Positions 12,641 to 25,600 of a stretch of DNA of 64,000 nucleotides are shown here, piece after piece. The notes below the pieces were generated by a model. The model ran no database searches and was not told where the DNA came from. It worked only from the letters and a program-made list of their open reading frames with translations. The stretch spans positions 18,043,310 through 18,107,309 of the forward strand of contig JAJEKV010000004.1 in assembly GCA_021234155.1 (NCBI GenBank), in the 5' to 3' direction. The translations under genes were made by a program, and so were the position numbers. Source of the DNA: Isoetes taiwanensis (Eukaryota > Streptophyta > Lycopodiopsida > Isoetales > Isoetaceae). Each line of letters begins with the position of its first letter. Within the stretch, counting starts at the first letter, position 1.

Positions 12641-15020
12641 TCCTTACATGTTGAATACAACAACAACAAGGTGCTGCGCACGGAGGGTTGCCCCCCATGG
12701 CCGGAGGGTGAAATGGCTTGGGAACAGTTTGACAACCACAGTACCACCCTATCATTCCCTGCGCTATCATTCCAAAAGTACACATTAGAAGAAGAAGGGG
12801 CGTTTGTTGTCTCTATTGTGCGCATTAATCTGTCAAAATATTATGTGATGAGACATGCCTGTATCAATTTTCTCTTGGTCTGGCCCACATTCTATGTAGT
12901 CAAGTACATAACTACATAACCACTAAATAACTACAAAGCCAATATAAAAGAAATATCGTTTTTAAAATTTTGTCCAACATATATCCATCATATGCCCAAC
13001 ATTTATATATTCTTAACACTTTCCCATCATTTTTTTGCATATGTTGGCTAATATTTGTAGAACATTTTCTTTGACATTATATTTTTTACAACAAGTAATT
13101 GCCCAATATTTAATGCGTAACACTTATTAATATTTCGAGAACTATTTTTCAACATTGCGAACCAGGATTGCATAACATATATGCAAGTAACATTTGTCAA
13201 TGTTTGCTAAGTATTTGCCATGATCTACCCATTCATAGCTATCATTGAAAGTAAACCCAATCTAAGAAATAGCATTCTGCCGTTTTCTACCCCTCCTCAA
13301 TGCTAAAATTGCATTTCACAATCCTCCAAACGCATTGGACTTGCAAGCTTTTACCCATGTTTACGTATGTAGGTTTCACCAAAGGAACCAAAGGAACAAC
13401 TAGAAGATGTGCCATGATATTGTAAATATGATTGTTATTGATAGGCCATGAAACTATTAAAGATGTTAGCGAATCTATTATTATGGCCATTCATTCGATG
13501 GTAAGGAAGTTGAGAACCATCAACAAATTGCATCAATTGTTTTAATAATGCAATCCTCCACTAGCAGGGGTGCACAGGGCGCGGTTGTATGTTATATATC
13601 TGGTACTGGTACATATATTACAAGTCTTTGTACTATGAAGGAGTGTATCAAGTCGGCTGGTAGCTTGCTAATGTTGTACAAAGTCGACTAATTATTATAA
13701 AGGTTTTAAGTTAAAGTGAAATTCCTAGTTATGGTGAACTCTCTGCCAACACCTAGTCAAACGTTGCGTCAATCTGCTACTTTACATCTACTCTCTAGAT
13801 CCAACTTATTACATGAATTTGATATGCGAGAAGCCTCCAAAGTCAAACCTCTCACCTAGAATGTCAGCCAAAGACTGATCAAAGACTACATAATGTTCAT
13901 TTAGACACGATATTTATTCACAACAGGATATGTATTATGAAAGGTTATGCAAAGTTAACCTTGCAAAGCTATGGGTGTAAGAATGCAAATTTGCTAATTT
14001 CTAAGTTCTTGAGCAAGGGGAGATAGAAATATTTTTCTTAGAACTCTCTCCTAGGTTAAAACTATCTAAGACACGAAACATCATAATACATTCATACTTC
14101 TGCTGGATTATGTGACAATCCTAATGTATATAGACATAGACATAGTAGTCTAAATCTATTCCACAAAACTAGTCCAAGTATGAACTGATAATTTTGCATT
14201 AATTTTGAAGATCAAATGCGCGACACAAACCCATATCATGACAATTATTCATCTTCTCAACGATGGGAGAGCGTATACGTCCTTTAGTCAAGAGTTTGTT
14301 AGGAAGTTTTATATTGTGAGGAGAGCTTTGTTAACTCGCAACAACTATAATGGTAGTTAAAAGGCAGGTTGTTAAGTCCTGAAGTGGAATCTAACTCTAA
14401 ACTATGGAGTTTGTACGGTATCATATTAGTTATTACATTAAGACAATGGTAGTTTATCCATTTAGAAGACTTTGGCATTGTCTAAGTGTGTTAATGTACG
14501 AATGTATTTGAAGTGCGGTTAAATAGATGTGTGAAAATGTTGTCAACGCTTGCACGTGTATGCATATAGGCAAAGATGCTAGTAAGGGGTGGGCATAAGA
14601 TTACACTGTACTTCGGTTAATGGCCTTGCAAGGACTATACTTTGGTTATTGCATTAGGACCATTAGAGAAAATATGGGGTCTAATATAGACCCCCTAAAG
14701 GAAAATAAAATGAATTTTCCTTAACTTCCAATTATATATTTCTAGCCATTATAAGCATGCCACATGTGCTTAGGTCTATTGTCTCGTAAACTTTGATTTG
14801 GGAATGTTACTCCGACAACTAGAGTCACTGCTCTCCATCATGAGTGGAGATCCCAGCTATTTCAATTCCTTTAATGTCGTCTTCTCAATCTGACGGAAGC
14901 AAAGGGTAACCATACCAGGTGCCTCATACATCTAGCATTTGAATTTTTTATTTTCTATTATCAAACTGTGATATCACGATACTTCCGACATAGAAAGTAC
15001 CATGTAATTGATGGGGTTCG
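12641..15020. other. AT-rich region without recognised genes
   Basis: Low-complexity AT-rich DNA. Short open frames such as 12671-12919 (+) and 13287-13490 (-) have no recognisable motif. I see nothing further to annotate. Confidence 0.5.
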
Positions 15021-15026
15021 TCAATT

Positions 15027-16112
15027 TTAAATTATTTGTGTTTTTTTGAAAGGATTTGAACGGATAACATCAGGATTTAGATTGCTCGCATTTTGCATTT
15101 TATACTGACCCTCATCAATCAAAAGCTTAACTTTGCTTTCGGTGACAAAATCTATCCAACTTCCATCATCAAGATTGTTTGGGATGTATCTGAGGGATAA
15201 ATCGGTGACACACACAGATTAATCCTACAAATTACCAAGTATATAAAGATGTGAAATAAAGGCGGACATGTAGAAATTTACTTAGAGGCAAGCATCGTGT
15301 CTATGATAATGTGTCTATGATAATGCATGTAAATACACCATTTTAAAGTACAAAGCAGTCCTAAATAGCGGACAAATAGTCTAGCTTAAACACTGACTGA
15401 TGACAAGCGTGCTTGATATGAGATAGGCGCATTGATTCATTTGTCTACAATATTGAAATTAATGCAAAGAATGCAATAAAGGAACACCCATAGGCAAGAC
15501 AAAACTGAGTTCGACATATCTGCTAAATCAAATCCAGTTTTCAACAAACAAAGAATAATGCTACCATCATTACCTCGTCATATAAGCACCCTTTACATAA
15601 ATATTCCTCTCATCGCTTCTTCGAAGATTGTTAGCTAGCTTTGCCCTAAATCTGAAGAAAATGCCATATGTAGAAATGGGCCAAGTCACACTACAACCAA
15701 ACATCTAAAAATGCTGCATAACATCTTTAGAGTAAGGCGCACCTTTGATTATGCTCATCAAGTACAACCGATCATACGGGATCTTTGACCTCACGGATCC
15801 ACACGATTTGAGTGTCACGAGTCCCTCTTGTCGGTGCAATCTCTCCCTTTGCAATGTGTCGATGTTGAAGCCCGCCAAATATTTTAATGTCTGATTGCAT
15901 GAAAGAGGCAAACTCCGGAGGCAATTGCCTTGGTCCATCTTGTAGGCCAGATCTGCTTCTTGAAATGGCAAAACTAACGTTACCTTGCTGATTTTGTCTT
16001 GACTAGACAACTCATTACCAGATGGCCTCTTACAAACAGCCTGTGGGATGATATGTTGAGGATGTCCGCACTTTTTAAAGTACCTTTTCTGCAAACCATC
16101 TGATCTCTGCAC
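15027..16112 (-). other. Two unrecognised minus-strand ORFs
   Basis: An open frame at 15705-16112 (135 codons) and a shorter one at 15027-15215 (62 codons) lie on the same strand. Their composition looks protein-like (for example KYLAGFNIDTLQRERLHRQEG in the first, and SLRYIPNNLDDGSWIDF and ESKVKLLIDEGQ in the second). They could be parts of one gene or pseudogene separated by about 490 bp. I do not recognise the family and no splice pair was established. Confidence 0.35.
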
Positions 16113-17572
16113 ATCCTTGGGATACTAATGCTGCCATACAATTATTGCCTAGTTGCATGCCTTCTATATGGGAAGCACATTCTTGAGAGCCTTCTATATG
16201 GGAAGCAATTTGCTATGTTGGCCTCTGACTTGTAATTCTTCGTGCATATTTCCAGGCTCCTAAGCATGGACAAACCACAGTGGCAAGATCATAGCTTCAT
16301 GGCTCAAAAAAACTCTGGCATTTGCTGCATTGAAAATACAAATGTTTACCAATCTTGTTAAAAGAACTACGATCTCACTAGACTGTCTAATATGAAATGC
16401 ATGGCAAATTTCGTTTTGAATGCCAAAAAAAAAAAAGATTTCATAGAATTTGAGGCCATTCAGGCCTCATCTCCAAATAAAGATCAACTTAAAAGAAGTA
16501 CTTGCAATAGAGCCAGATATGTAATAGAGATCCCAGTTCACAAAATAAATAAGAAACGTATATGCAAAATAGAAACCACCAGATACTAGGATAGGGACAT
16601 GCAAGAAAAATTGGTTGCCTCCAATGCCTAGAACTGCTTGGATTTCAACTGATAGGCATCACCAGATTTCATAGGTTAGATCTTTGCCACTTTTCAGAAA
16701 AGGATAAGTCATACGTAATCAGTTCTCTACCTACACAAATAATAAAAAAACGTTATGAGGATAGGAAAGGAGGTCAGCTCCTTCTCGTTCTTTCACAAAG
16801 TCATCTGATCAATTTCGGGCAACAACCAAAACCAGGCATGCCATGCTCCACGGCCAGTTTAATTCTGCATGCAGCCATGGTAGATCAGTGGATACTGGAT
16901 CTCACATTTTCTGTATAAATAAAGAGTTTGAATACACATGCTTGCACTTGTGCTGGAATCATACTTAAAAAGAAAGCCCTGCAGGTAAGAGAAAATAGGT
17001 AAGGCCAAATGCAGATGCTCAGGAACTTCTTATTCACATGCAAATTCTGCTGCTATGATAGAAAAATGAAGCTAGACAAATGAATCATACAAATGGATTT
17101 TTTGAATGCATCTTACCAAAAAGCCATGGACGCTGTGATCCAGTTTCGAGAAGTGAGGGAAATAATATATGAGAAGGCTGCCTACATGAAACCCAAGGAA
17201 GGCAACCCAATGTGAAGGCATATGAATCCCACATTTTCAAGGACTAGACCGTAGTTTTGTAAGGCTGCAATAACAACCGGCGAATTAACCTGCAACAACA
17301 CAGTCATAATCAAACGATCTTTCTAGAAAGAGCTCAGAAATCTTGATGTAATGCAAAATCGGCCAGTACCTCCATGAAAAATAAACCCCTGCCATAAAAC
17401 GGAAAATTGGATCTACATATTGACATTTATGCATAGATCAAAACAGAACGCTTAAATGAATTACCCAACAACAGGAAAGTTACAGCCATGGAGTCTAAAA
17501 CTAACCTACCCAAGTTCAGTTTCCGATTTTCCTTGTTCCCCAGCTACACCAGCTTGACGACCAGCTTGGCAT

Positions 17573-17830
17573 ATCTCTAGCTAGACCAAGAAGTACACAA
17601 CAAGCAAGTGCACATATGCAATCGAGTCCTGCGGGAGGCAGAACTGTTTTTAGATAAGGCAAGTGTAATAAAACCCTAATGCCATTGTTAGCCTGCACTG
17701 CCTCACGGGCATAACAGTAGCCTTGCTCCATAAATGCTGCAAGCCCAGCACCCCCGGATCCTGCCCAAGGAAAATCCGTGCATCCCCAACCAATGTACAC
17801 GCTTGCATTAACCAGACACATAGCCATGGC
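17573..17830 (-). pseudogene. DCAF1-like gene fragment
   Basis: On the minus strand the translation contains VGDARIFLGQ, then in another frame GLAAFMEQGY, AREAVQANNGIRVLLHL, and finally LPPAGLDCICALACCVLLG with LARD. This resembles the ANNGI(K/R)VLL...LDC(I/L)RALACRVLLGLARD region of plant DCAF1, the substrate receptor of CUL4-DDB1 ubiquitin ligases. A frameshift near 17747 separates the two parts. Arginines I expect in the ALACRVLLG segment are cysteines here, consistent with decay. No flanking DCAF1 exons were found, so this is an isolated exon-sized fragment. Confidence 0.7.
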
Positions 17831-17929
17831 GTAAATGGCAATGCCTGCATCAGATGTAAAAATATACAAAGGCAAACCATGATCGACAATGAGGCCGCAC
17901 TACAAGACTAGGCTGGTCTTGGAAGCCGG

Positions 17930-18065
17930 AGGAAAATGCTTGGAAGAAGGAAGAAGGGCGACTGCGAAGAATTGGGGCTGGATGACCGAGAGTTTACAGG
18001 CAGCAGGCAGTTTGGAGCAGTCACCAGCATATGCTAGACATATGCCGGCATATACCTGGATATAC
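17930..18065 (-). repeat. Copy 1 of a dispersed repeat with the ATATGCCGGCATAT palindrome
   Basis: Read on the minus strand this reads TATGCCGGCATATGTCTAG, then CTGCTCCAAACTG and TGCCTGTAAACT. The same order occurs on the plus strand at about 29475-29575, with TATGCCGGCATATGTCTAG followed by CTGCTCCAAATTG and TGCCAGTAAACT. The two copies are about 11.5 kb apart in opposite orientation. Confidence 0.6.
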
Positions 18066-18429
18066 CCACAAACCCACATAAACGATAACAAAAATTGAAG
18101 TCCTTCAACTTCACTACAAATCATAGCTTTAATTTCTCGAACATCCTAAGTCCAATGTTTATGTCGGGGTGTTCTTCCTTGAACTTCTGAAATAGCTGCA
18201 TCTGCAGGATTTACAATTAAGAGGGTCATCAATTTGTAGATACAAGCAATGCTGAAGTGTTATGTAATGTGGCATCATGTACTACATTCATCACATCAAG
18301 CCATCATGTCCCACAATCACCATATATTATAGACACCATACCAGCAGACACCACAATCACTATATAACACATTCAACATATAATCTTGCCCTACATGCAT
18401 GACATATCATAACATCCTGCAACATTAGC

Positions 18430-18612
18430 ATCATGTCACATCATCCTACAACACATCTACCATATGCATCATATATTACATCATTTTGCAACACATCTGC
18501 CATGCATCATAATCCTACAACACATCTACCATATGCATCATATATTACATCATCTGGCAACACATCTGCCATGCATCATATATTACATCATCATGCACCA
18601 CATCTATCACAT
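18430..18612. repeat. 68-bp minisatellite (CATCATATATTACATCAT-rich)
   Basis: Two full units and a partial third begin CCTACAACACATCTACC at about 18445 and 18513, each containing ATGCATCATATATTACATCA and ACACATCTGCCATGCATCAT. The surrounding 18.2-18.7 kb is also rich in CATCAT. Confidence 0.8.
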
Positions 18613-18719
18613 GAATTATATTGATTGCAAATAGCTCATCAAATGCATCAAAGGCAATCCCATCATATTTCTCACCATCTGCAACTTGTAACATATGCAT
18701 CATACAAATTCCATTCTCA

Positions 18720-19145
18720 TCATAGATTATGCTTGCATTCACTACGCCATTTGAAATGCACGGCAATATAGTGGATGTATCTGTTCATAATACAATCATC
18801 ACAACATAGAGTGATGCAAATTGAATTGTTTATATGTGTCTCCTTGAGATAATGAGCAACATGATGTTCACGTATTCCCTGATCAAGCATTCTTGACCTC
18901 ACATCCTTTATATTTGGAGAAATTCTTGTGTTTAGTTTCCATAAATTTTGTACAGTCTGGACAACCATTTCATTTATGGCACCAAATCTTCGAGCCATGA
19001 TGTAATGTACCCATTTGCCAGCAGTTTGTGAACCAATCTCTTCTCTTTTCTTCTTTGCCAATGTAAAATTTCTGGGATGAACACCTAAAACTTTGCTTCT
19101 TCTTCTGTCACTAACTTGTGTAGTTTTCTTGGAAGTAACAGACAT
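18720..19145 (-). CDS. Unidentified ORF, possibly N-terminal part of a transposon protein
   Basis: A 141-codon minus-strand frame starts at a methionine. It is basic at the N-terminus (DRRRSKVLGVHPRNFTLAKK), then has a helix-like middle, then TRISPNIKDVRSRMLDQ and EHHVAHYLKET, after which it appears to run into unrelated sequence. The 'TRxSPNxxDV ... H.THYL.E(S/T)' arrangement resembles the N-terminal region of proteins of the same type as the pseudogene at 11105-12640, so both may derive from one transposon family. That link is from memory and weak. It overlaps no recognised cellular gene. Confidence 0.4.
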   Translation of the reverse strand: MSVTSKKTTQVSDRRRSKVLGVHPRNFTLAKKKREEIGSQTAGKWVHYIMARRFGAINEMVVQTVQNLWKLNTRISPNIKDVRSRMLDQGIREHHVAHYLKETHINNSICITLCCDDCIMNRYIHYIAVHFKWRSECKHNL

Positions 19146-19224
19146 GGCAAGATAGGTTCTTTTGGCTTCTTTTGACCCTTCTCAAAGCCAAGACATCCAT
19201 TCAATGCATTCTTAACTTGAAAGA

Positions 19225-19230
19225 GATTCA

Positions 19231-19273
<43 letters not shown>

Positions 19274-19320
19274 CCTCAGTCAAATGACCCCGCCGCGGCA
19301 TCCATAAACGACTACCGACT
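19225..19320 (-). rRNA. rrn18: Mitochondrial rrn18 3'-end fragment (nuclear copy)
   Basis: Read on the minus strand, the sequence contains GAAGTCGTAACAAGGTAGCC, then GTAGGGGAACCTGCGGC, then TGGATTGAATC. This is the conserved 3' end of plant mitochondrial small-subunit rRNA; the plastid 16S and nuclear 18S ends differ at the GTAGGGGAACC and TGGATTGAATC positions. Similarity extends back about 70-100 bp (TTTGACTGAGGTGAAG) and then fades. It is a short transfer of mitochondrial DNA, not a functional gene. Confidence 0.8.
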
Positions 19321-20370
19321 CCACTTGAGCTCCCTGGATTGTGGAGTCAGTAATATGTCTTCTATTGTGAGTGCATTTGCCTTTAAACCCAGAGTCCCAC
19401 CTTCTATATGATAGTTTGATTTCGTCCTCATAAGCTTGGGAGAGGGGTAGATAGAAGTGAAGCCTTAGCTTTATTGAATCTAACAAGCCAACCTTGTCCG
19501 TAACAACTCTATGAAAGGGACCGGATCCTCAGCCCCAATACCCTTCTCTTTAGAAGCAGGTAACCTGTGAGTAGAGCATTAACATCTCTTTCACAAACTC
19601 TAATTATAATAGGATGATTTCCCCCTTTCTTATGTGTTCTTGTTGGTGGATTGTAGGTTTGGGATATACCCCCATCGTTTCCACGTTGAGAGATGCATTG
19701 TCTGGCATCTGTTTGTGTGGAGAGGTTTGGGCATGTTTCATTAGAGCTAGGCCACAGGCGCTTGGTCCTTACATTTCTAGCAGGCTGCCTTTATCACTTC
19801 CTCAGTGTAGCTTCTATTAATTTTCTTACAAATTGTTTTGGCCTCTATTGTTTCTTGTAGATTAATTCCTCCCTTTGTATCTAGATGGAAGCTTGACGAG
19901 ATCAACAAGCAAAGGCCTTGTCATCTTCTGGTTTTATGCTTTCTTGCAAAGTTGTGCATACAGATCTCCAGATACTGGGATAGGGCTTTGGCTTAATGCC
20001 ATCCTTTTTGCTTTTGATGATTCCTTACTTTTAAGACTTGACTGACTTGCCCTATTTGTGTGTTGGATCTAATGAAGGAATCTAATACTCTTTGTTAAAT
20101 ATAGATTGTTGTTGTGAAATATCTCTTGAAAAAGAAGGCACAAATGATCTCTTTCTTAGGTGATTTGTATTTTAAGGAAAAAAAGTACATTGAGCTTTAA
20201 TACTAGCTTGTAAATTTTGTGTTGCATCATTCAATGTTTTATATCCATATTCATTAATATTTGCTAGAAGGAAGAATTGGGCAATATATGAACAAAATCC
20301 TTTATTCTCTTCTACATAAAGTTGCAAGTATAGTGATTACAGATTTGACAATAGCAACAACAAATGTGTG

Positions 20371-21214
20371 CTAGGGCATCTTTGGATCTTCTGATTTGAT
20401 GACAATAACAGGACATTTTGCATGATTGACACAATAGTTGCTCACACTCCCCAAGAAAATCCCTGGATCATGTAGCACACTTTAGTCCAATGACCATCAG
20501 GTTTTAATAATAATGCCTCAAAGTTTAATATAAGTTTTAGAGTTCCAATTGCTTGCCTCCATAGCCATGGCTGCCAATCACCAATAAATTTGCATCTTGG
20601 CTCTCAAGAGTAGCACATATACCATCTCTGGGATCTCCGGCGCTTACCACTGTTCTAGGATTATTGACCTATTAACATGCTTTATCTCAGAAACTAGAAT
20701 ATGGGTCAGAGTTATAATGCATGTGGTTTGATAACATACTTTGCCTCGTAGCTATCATGCATTTGTCATTTTTTGGCCAAATTACTTACCTCATATTGCC
20801 TACACAACTCCTTTGCTTCTTCAAATATTTTTTCCGTTACTTCTTCTTCGTGTTTCTTTATTGCATGCATCAAGTCTTGACTCACATAATCCTCAACTGA
20901 ATTAGTGCAACAAACTCAAATTAGGGTTGAACGTACATCTCAAAAAACTATGTAAAAATTTGCCCTAAAATTCAAAAGATAAGAAGTGAAGATTAGCAAC
21001 TCCAAAAAAAGAAAGTAAAAAAGAGAAAAAGTTTGTAGTGCAAAGGGGAAGAAAACGAACTATGTGGAGTTATAGGTTGGACATGAAGCAGAACAAGCCG
21101 GGTGGTGGGAGATCGACATGCAATTAAATTCTGGAGAGCCCAGATGAGTGCCTTTTGACTGAGAGGCGTATGGTCTATGGCCACAACCACAACCATCTCC
21201 TTTTCGCTCGCCAT
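20371..21214 (-). CDS. Universal stress protein A-like gene, four exons
   Basis: This single-domain USP is a small soluble nucleotide-binding protein linked to stress responses. The minus-strand exons are 21061-21214, 20790-20896, 20557-20668 and 20371-20462, and they join in frame to a 154-residue protein. It begins MASEKEMVVVVAIDHTPLSQ (strand 1 and the Asp of the ATP site), continues through ALIWAL and LVLLHVQPITPH, a long helix (EEEVTEKIFEEAKELCRQYE), then GDPRDGI and GSHGYG, and ends in LGSVSNYCVNHAKCPVIVIK and TAG. Introns are 164, 121 and 94 bp. The first two are GT-AG. The third starts GCAAGC and ends ATCCAG, a GC-AG intron. With this splicing the ATP-binding loop G-x2-G-x9-G-S has six rather than nine residues in the second gap, so the copy may be altered. 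The length is normal for plant USPs. Confidence 0.8.
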
Positions 21215-21627
21215 TTTTTCTTCTCTCTACAGATCTACAAATGTAACCAACCGTCAGACTCCTCCCTAGCAAGCATTTGAAATACCCTATACTTAGTACT
21301 TTTTGCTTTGCGTAAAATTCTTGAATTGTTGTACACAAGGTGCTACAGTAACTACCGTAACTAGACCAATGAATTTATTAATAGTGCCCTAATTTATGCC
21401 GCGTTAAATTCGACACCATTTTTGGGGTCCAGGTATACAAAGAACGACTAAAATTATTGACATTCTTTAGAATGGAAGGGAAAAAAAATTAAAATTTACT
21501 ATTCAATAAAAAAGCTTAAAAAAAAAGTTATTCTTTAATAGAATGGCCATGATTTAAAAACTAGCAAAAGGCACAACATAAAGTTTTAAGCCTTAATCAC
21601 AATTCGAAGCAACGAGAAGTAAAAAAA

Positions 21628-22682
21628 ACTCCTCTAATCCTATAATCGCTGAATCCTATAATCGTTGAATCTCAACCATTGATTATCAGAATATTCCATG
21701 TCATATCCCCAATGCACAACATGTGGCCGTCCCTTGGAAGTCAAGATGGGGTCAAACTCCAATTTCCACCTCAGCCTAAGGTGCACTACAATGTATTCCA
21801 TTGAAGTCAAAGACGTACGTACTGAGTACTTAACACCAACTACACAGATTAAAGGAACTCCATCCCTGTTGAACATTGCCCACTTAAAGACATGTGAAAA
21901 CAGATTGCAATAGAGCCAGGATGCACTGCAGCACCCAGCAGCATATCGCCCACGGCATATCATGAATCTGTTTCACAAAGACATCCACACAGCATTTATC
22001 CGCCAACATACTGCAGCTTCAGCAAAACAATTGGGGATTTGAACCCCCTGCCAAGAGACGGCAGTACCAATGCCCTGCCATGAACGTATTCTCAGAAGAA
22101 CAAAATAAGAACTCCTACTGTGATAAACTAGAACACTGATATGAAGTCGTCCATGAAACAATGGAAAAAAAGATGGGGTTTCTTATGTGACCCTGCTCAC
22201 AATCTTCATGCCCTGCCATGAACTCCTTTTGCAAAGAAAACCTAAGTAAGAGACCCATTCTCTTATAAGCCGTGAAAAAAGCATATCAAATCGATGTTCT
22301 GGCACACTAATGAAAGCCACAGTAAGAAAAAACGATGGCACAACTCCGCCATGCCCAGGCAGTCAGGCATGAACTGCTAGAGAAGAACGCCGCCCTGCTC
22401 TGGTGCACAAAATTGCCAAAGAAAGACACCCGGACTCGTCTGCTCCATCCGCTCCACGCGGACGCGAAGCTATCGCCAGCACTGCCGGGGACGCGAGACC
22501 ATCGCCACCACTGCCCTTCTAAAAATTGCAAGTTCCAGAACTAACCCAATGAACCCCAATCGACCATTGGAACAACAAAACCTATTTAGTGAGTCAGCAT
22601 TATAACAATTTCCCATACGAATACATCCAAAAACCATCCAAAATCTTAGGTAATACCACTCCCAAACAACAATTGCAGAACC
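21628..22682 (-). mobile_element. Unknown ~1.05-kb element, copy 1
   Basis: The reverse complement of this segment matches 27087-28107 almost throughout, from GGTTCTGCAATTG to GGATTAGAGGAGT. It differs by scattered substitutions and a few indels: copy 1 has about 28 bp near 22395-22425 and about 12 bp near 21780 that copy 2 lacks. Short ORFs in it (for example 22307-22531) are not conserved proteins. A T-arm-like GGGTTCAAATCCCC is present on the element's sense strand. No terminal inverted repeats or transposase were found, so its class is unknown. Confidence 0.7.
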
Positions 22683-25600
22683 TAATAAATGCATTTATAT
22701 TATCTATATTATTAAGATTTTATCTATCAAACTGTACATGTGGACGGACCCTAAGAAGTTCCTCGGCTATGTCAGTTGCCAGCAGCCAGATCAGACCATT
22801 TGGTGCATATCTTTTCTTTCATAGCAGACCGCATTTGCTCCACGTTTTTTATGGCAGAGGGCACTCCTTTTGCAAATCCGGCTATATTCAGGCTCTGTTT
22901 CAGAAAGCATCATCTAGCTCTGGAGTACCATTCTTCTTGCAGAGGCGAGTGTCTGAAAAATAGTCCTTATATGGAAGCGATTTTCTGTTCCCTTGCCCAA
23001 GAAAAAGATCATAGATAGGTTTCTGATAAAGATCATAGCGGTGCATTTGATATGGTTAGGTTTATCACAGTTTCGTTTCACATATCAATTTTGAATATCT
23101 ATAAACTTCTAATTATTTCGTTTGGTATTTGTGAGCGATATTGCAGGCATGGTTGGGCCCAAATTTGGCGCTTGTATTGTATGCATACATGCCAAGGGCA
23201 AGCACAACCTAGGACTTCTAAGTCTTATTCACTTTAGTGGATTTGAATCTTAAATCTTGCTCGGACTTTTACAGACCATCAATGCCGCAGTTCTTGCAAT
23301 ACTTGCTTGTAGAACCAGGCACTATCTGCTACTGAAGACAAGGTCTTTGGAAAAAGACCCACTTAAGAATGTTTTATCCAGAGTTTTAGTACTAATGAAT
23401 ACGAGAAACAGTCCAGGGATTTCGGTATGAGATCCTTATGGTGCAATATGCAAGTTTGAGGCATTTCCTCAAACTTGATGTTTCTATTCTAGAGGTACAG
23501 AACGGAGCATGATTGAGGTCCCACACCTTAGCTTCTATGCTTATGCAAAGATCTTCACTTTGGTCATTTATGAGAGGTAATGTATATTTTTGATGATCCA
23601 TTTAGATAGATTTTGTATCTTCTTTCAGCCAAGGTCTGTTAAAGATACTATTGAAGTGGATTTTTAAAGATTTTCACTCAAGCCCCGTTGTCATCTAAGG
23701 GGTGTTGAGCTCTAAAACTATTTAAATCTTTGTGTAGTCTCAAGGGATTTGGATGGTGGTGTTGTCATCTAAGGGATTAAGGGATGGTTGGATTCTACAC
23801 CTTTGCTCAAGAGAAAAACACACGAGCATATCTGTTGAACAAGACCAACTAAGGCCCATATTGCAAGATAACCAAACGAGGCCAATATTTCAAGATAACA
23901 TAAAGCTTAATCACATTTCATTGAGATGATTGTTGAGCATGTTGCAATACTAGAGCTTCCAAGCCAACTTCTACTGGTAATCTTAGGATATAAGTTGACG
24001 TGAGATGTACGAGATCGGGAAGAACTTTGGATGAATCACTGACAAGTAGAATATGTTCTGATATGGTGGCATATCAAAATATGGGATGTCCTTGCATCCC
24101 ATTTGTAACTAAAGTGAAGAGAATCCATCCTGTCATGTGGAGAAGATGATTCTCTTACACCACATAAGAGGTACACAGTTCCTTGATTTTCCTTGATTTT
24201 CTTTAACCTGCTAATTACTTCAAAGGTAGAAGATCTCTAGTTCCGTGGTGAAATACAAAAGTTCTACGATCTAAAGTTGAGTACCATCAGCAAATATGAA
24301 AAGCTGAAGTCTGAAATGATTATACTTGGCATTTGAAAGTGCATATTAGAAAAGCTACATTCCATAAGCATAAAAATTACTACGAAAAGTGACAAAGATT
24401 CATTACGACGCTGTTATGTGTTAAATTCAACTCCAGCTGCAGTAAGGCACAATATAAAAGAGATTGGAGAATTGAAACCCAGGCCCCAGAAGATATGTTT
24501 TCTCCTCATTCTGGGAAGTCAATAAATTTCCCTTCAAAAAGAGAGAGTTTCCCTATACAAGCATTAAAGTCTCCAACGAGATTCTTGCAGATTCTTATAA
24601 TGATTCTATGAAGTGATTTGGCACCCAAAAATTTAAATATCAAACTGTAATGCCCAGATTATGAGAGATCAAACATAATACTTGACTAAGAATTCTAGAA
24701 AAAAAGGAGGTTCTTATTTGCCGCAGTTGGCGGTCAGAGACATGGAGAGTATGCAACCTTTTTTTGGATATTCCTTGGGCTGGAAACACAGCCACTATCA
24801 ATAGCACAGCCTAATATCATTCACGATCTTAATTTATTGAAACAAGCCTCACCTCCATAAGCAGCAAGTATTTTGCCTTACCTGAGGATGATCATTAATC
24901 GACTGAATCCTTTTCCATTTGTTTAACATAGAACTTCAAACTGATCCACGAGTATTGTTTCTTATCTACCCAGAATTCATCAAAGATATGACCTAAGGTG
25001 CATTTTTCTCTTCAAAACATCCCAAAAATTCAGCCCAACTCAACAAATCAGGCCCTTGCCATGCTCTGGCTAAAAGTGAAAGCATGCATCTACACTGATC
25101 TGCTAGTGGTCTAAAGAAATAATCTTGTAACATAGAATCAAAACAATGATAACCTTCATCAATTAAACCCCTACAACAATGAATTCTTACTTCTTACTCT
25201 TAAGTTTTTGTAAACTTTCAGCAATAGCAGGTCGCTCCATGCTCAAGTTCTGCAAAAAAGCAATATGCATCGTCATAACTCCGAATGAGACAAGCTAAAA
25301 GTTAAATGTAAATAATCTTTAGGCACCTCCCTCACAAAGCATTAAAGTTCTCATTGTATGGTTGGACTGTATGGCCGAGAGGCATGGCCAAGAGGCCCTT
25401 TCTCTCGACCGTTTTACTATTCAGTGGCAGCTTATCCTCTCTGCCACTAGAAACCAGCATCTCAATCTCATCTACCATAAATCTGTACCATTGATCGTAG
25501 TGTACGCAGTGTGCAAGCATATCACCATATCTGGGACTTATCTGGGACTGTATGCAGTGGTACTGGGCCCTTTGTTTTCATCATGTATCATGGTTATTTA

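Noticed and set aside
19225-19320. Functional rRNA gene or plastid 16S fragment
   Set aside because: Only about 100 bp match, and diagnostic bases agree with mitochondrial rrn18 rather than plastid 16S or nuclear 18S.
22307-22694. ORFs in the inverted ~1-kb element as protein genes
   Set aside because: Corresponding frames in the other copy (27238-27506) are broken by indels that are not multiples of three, and no motif is present.
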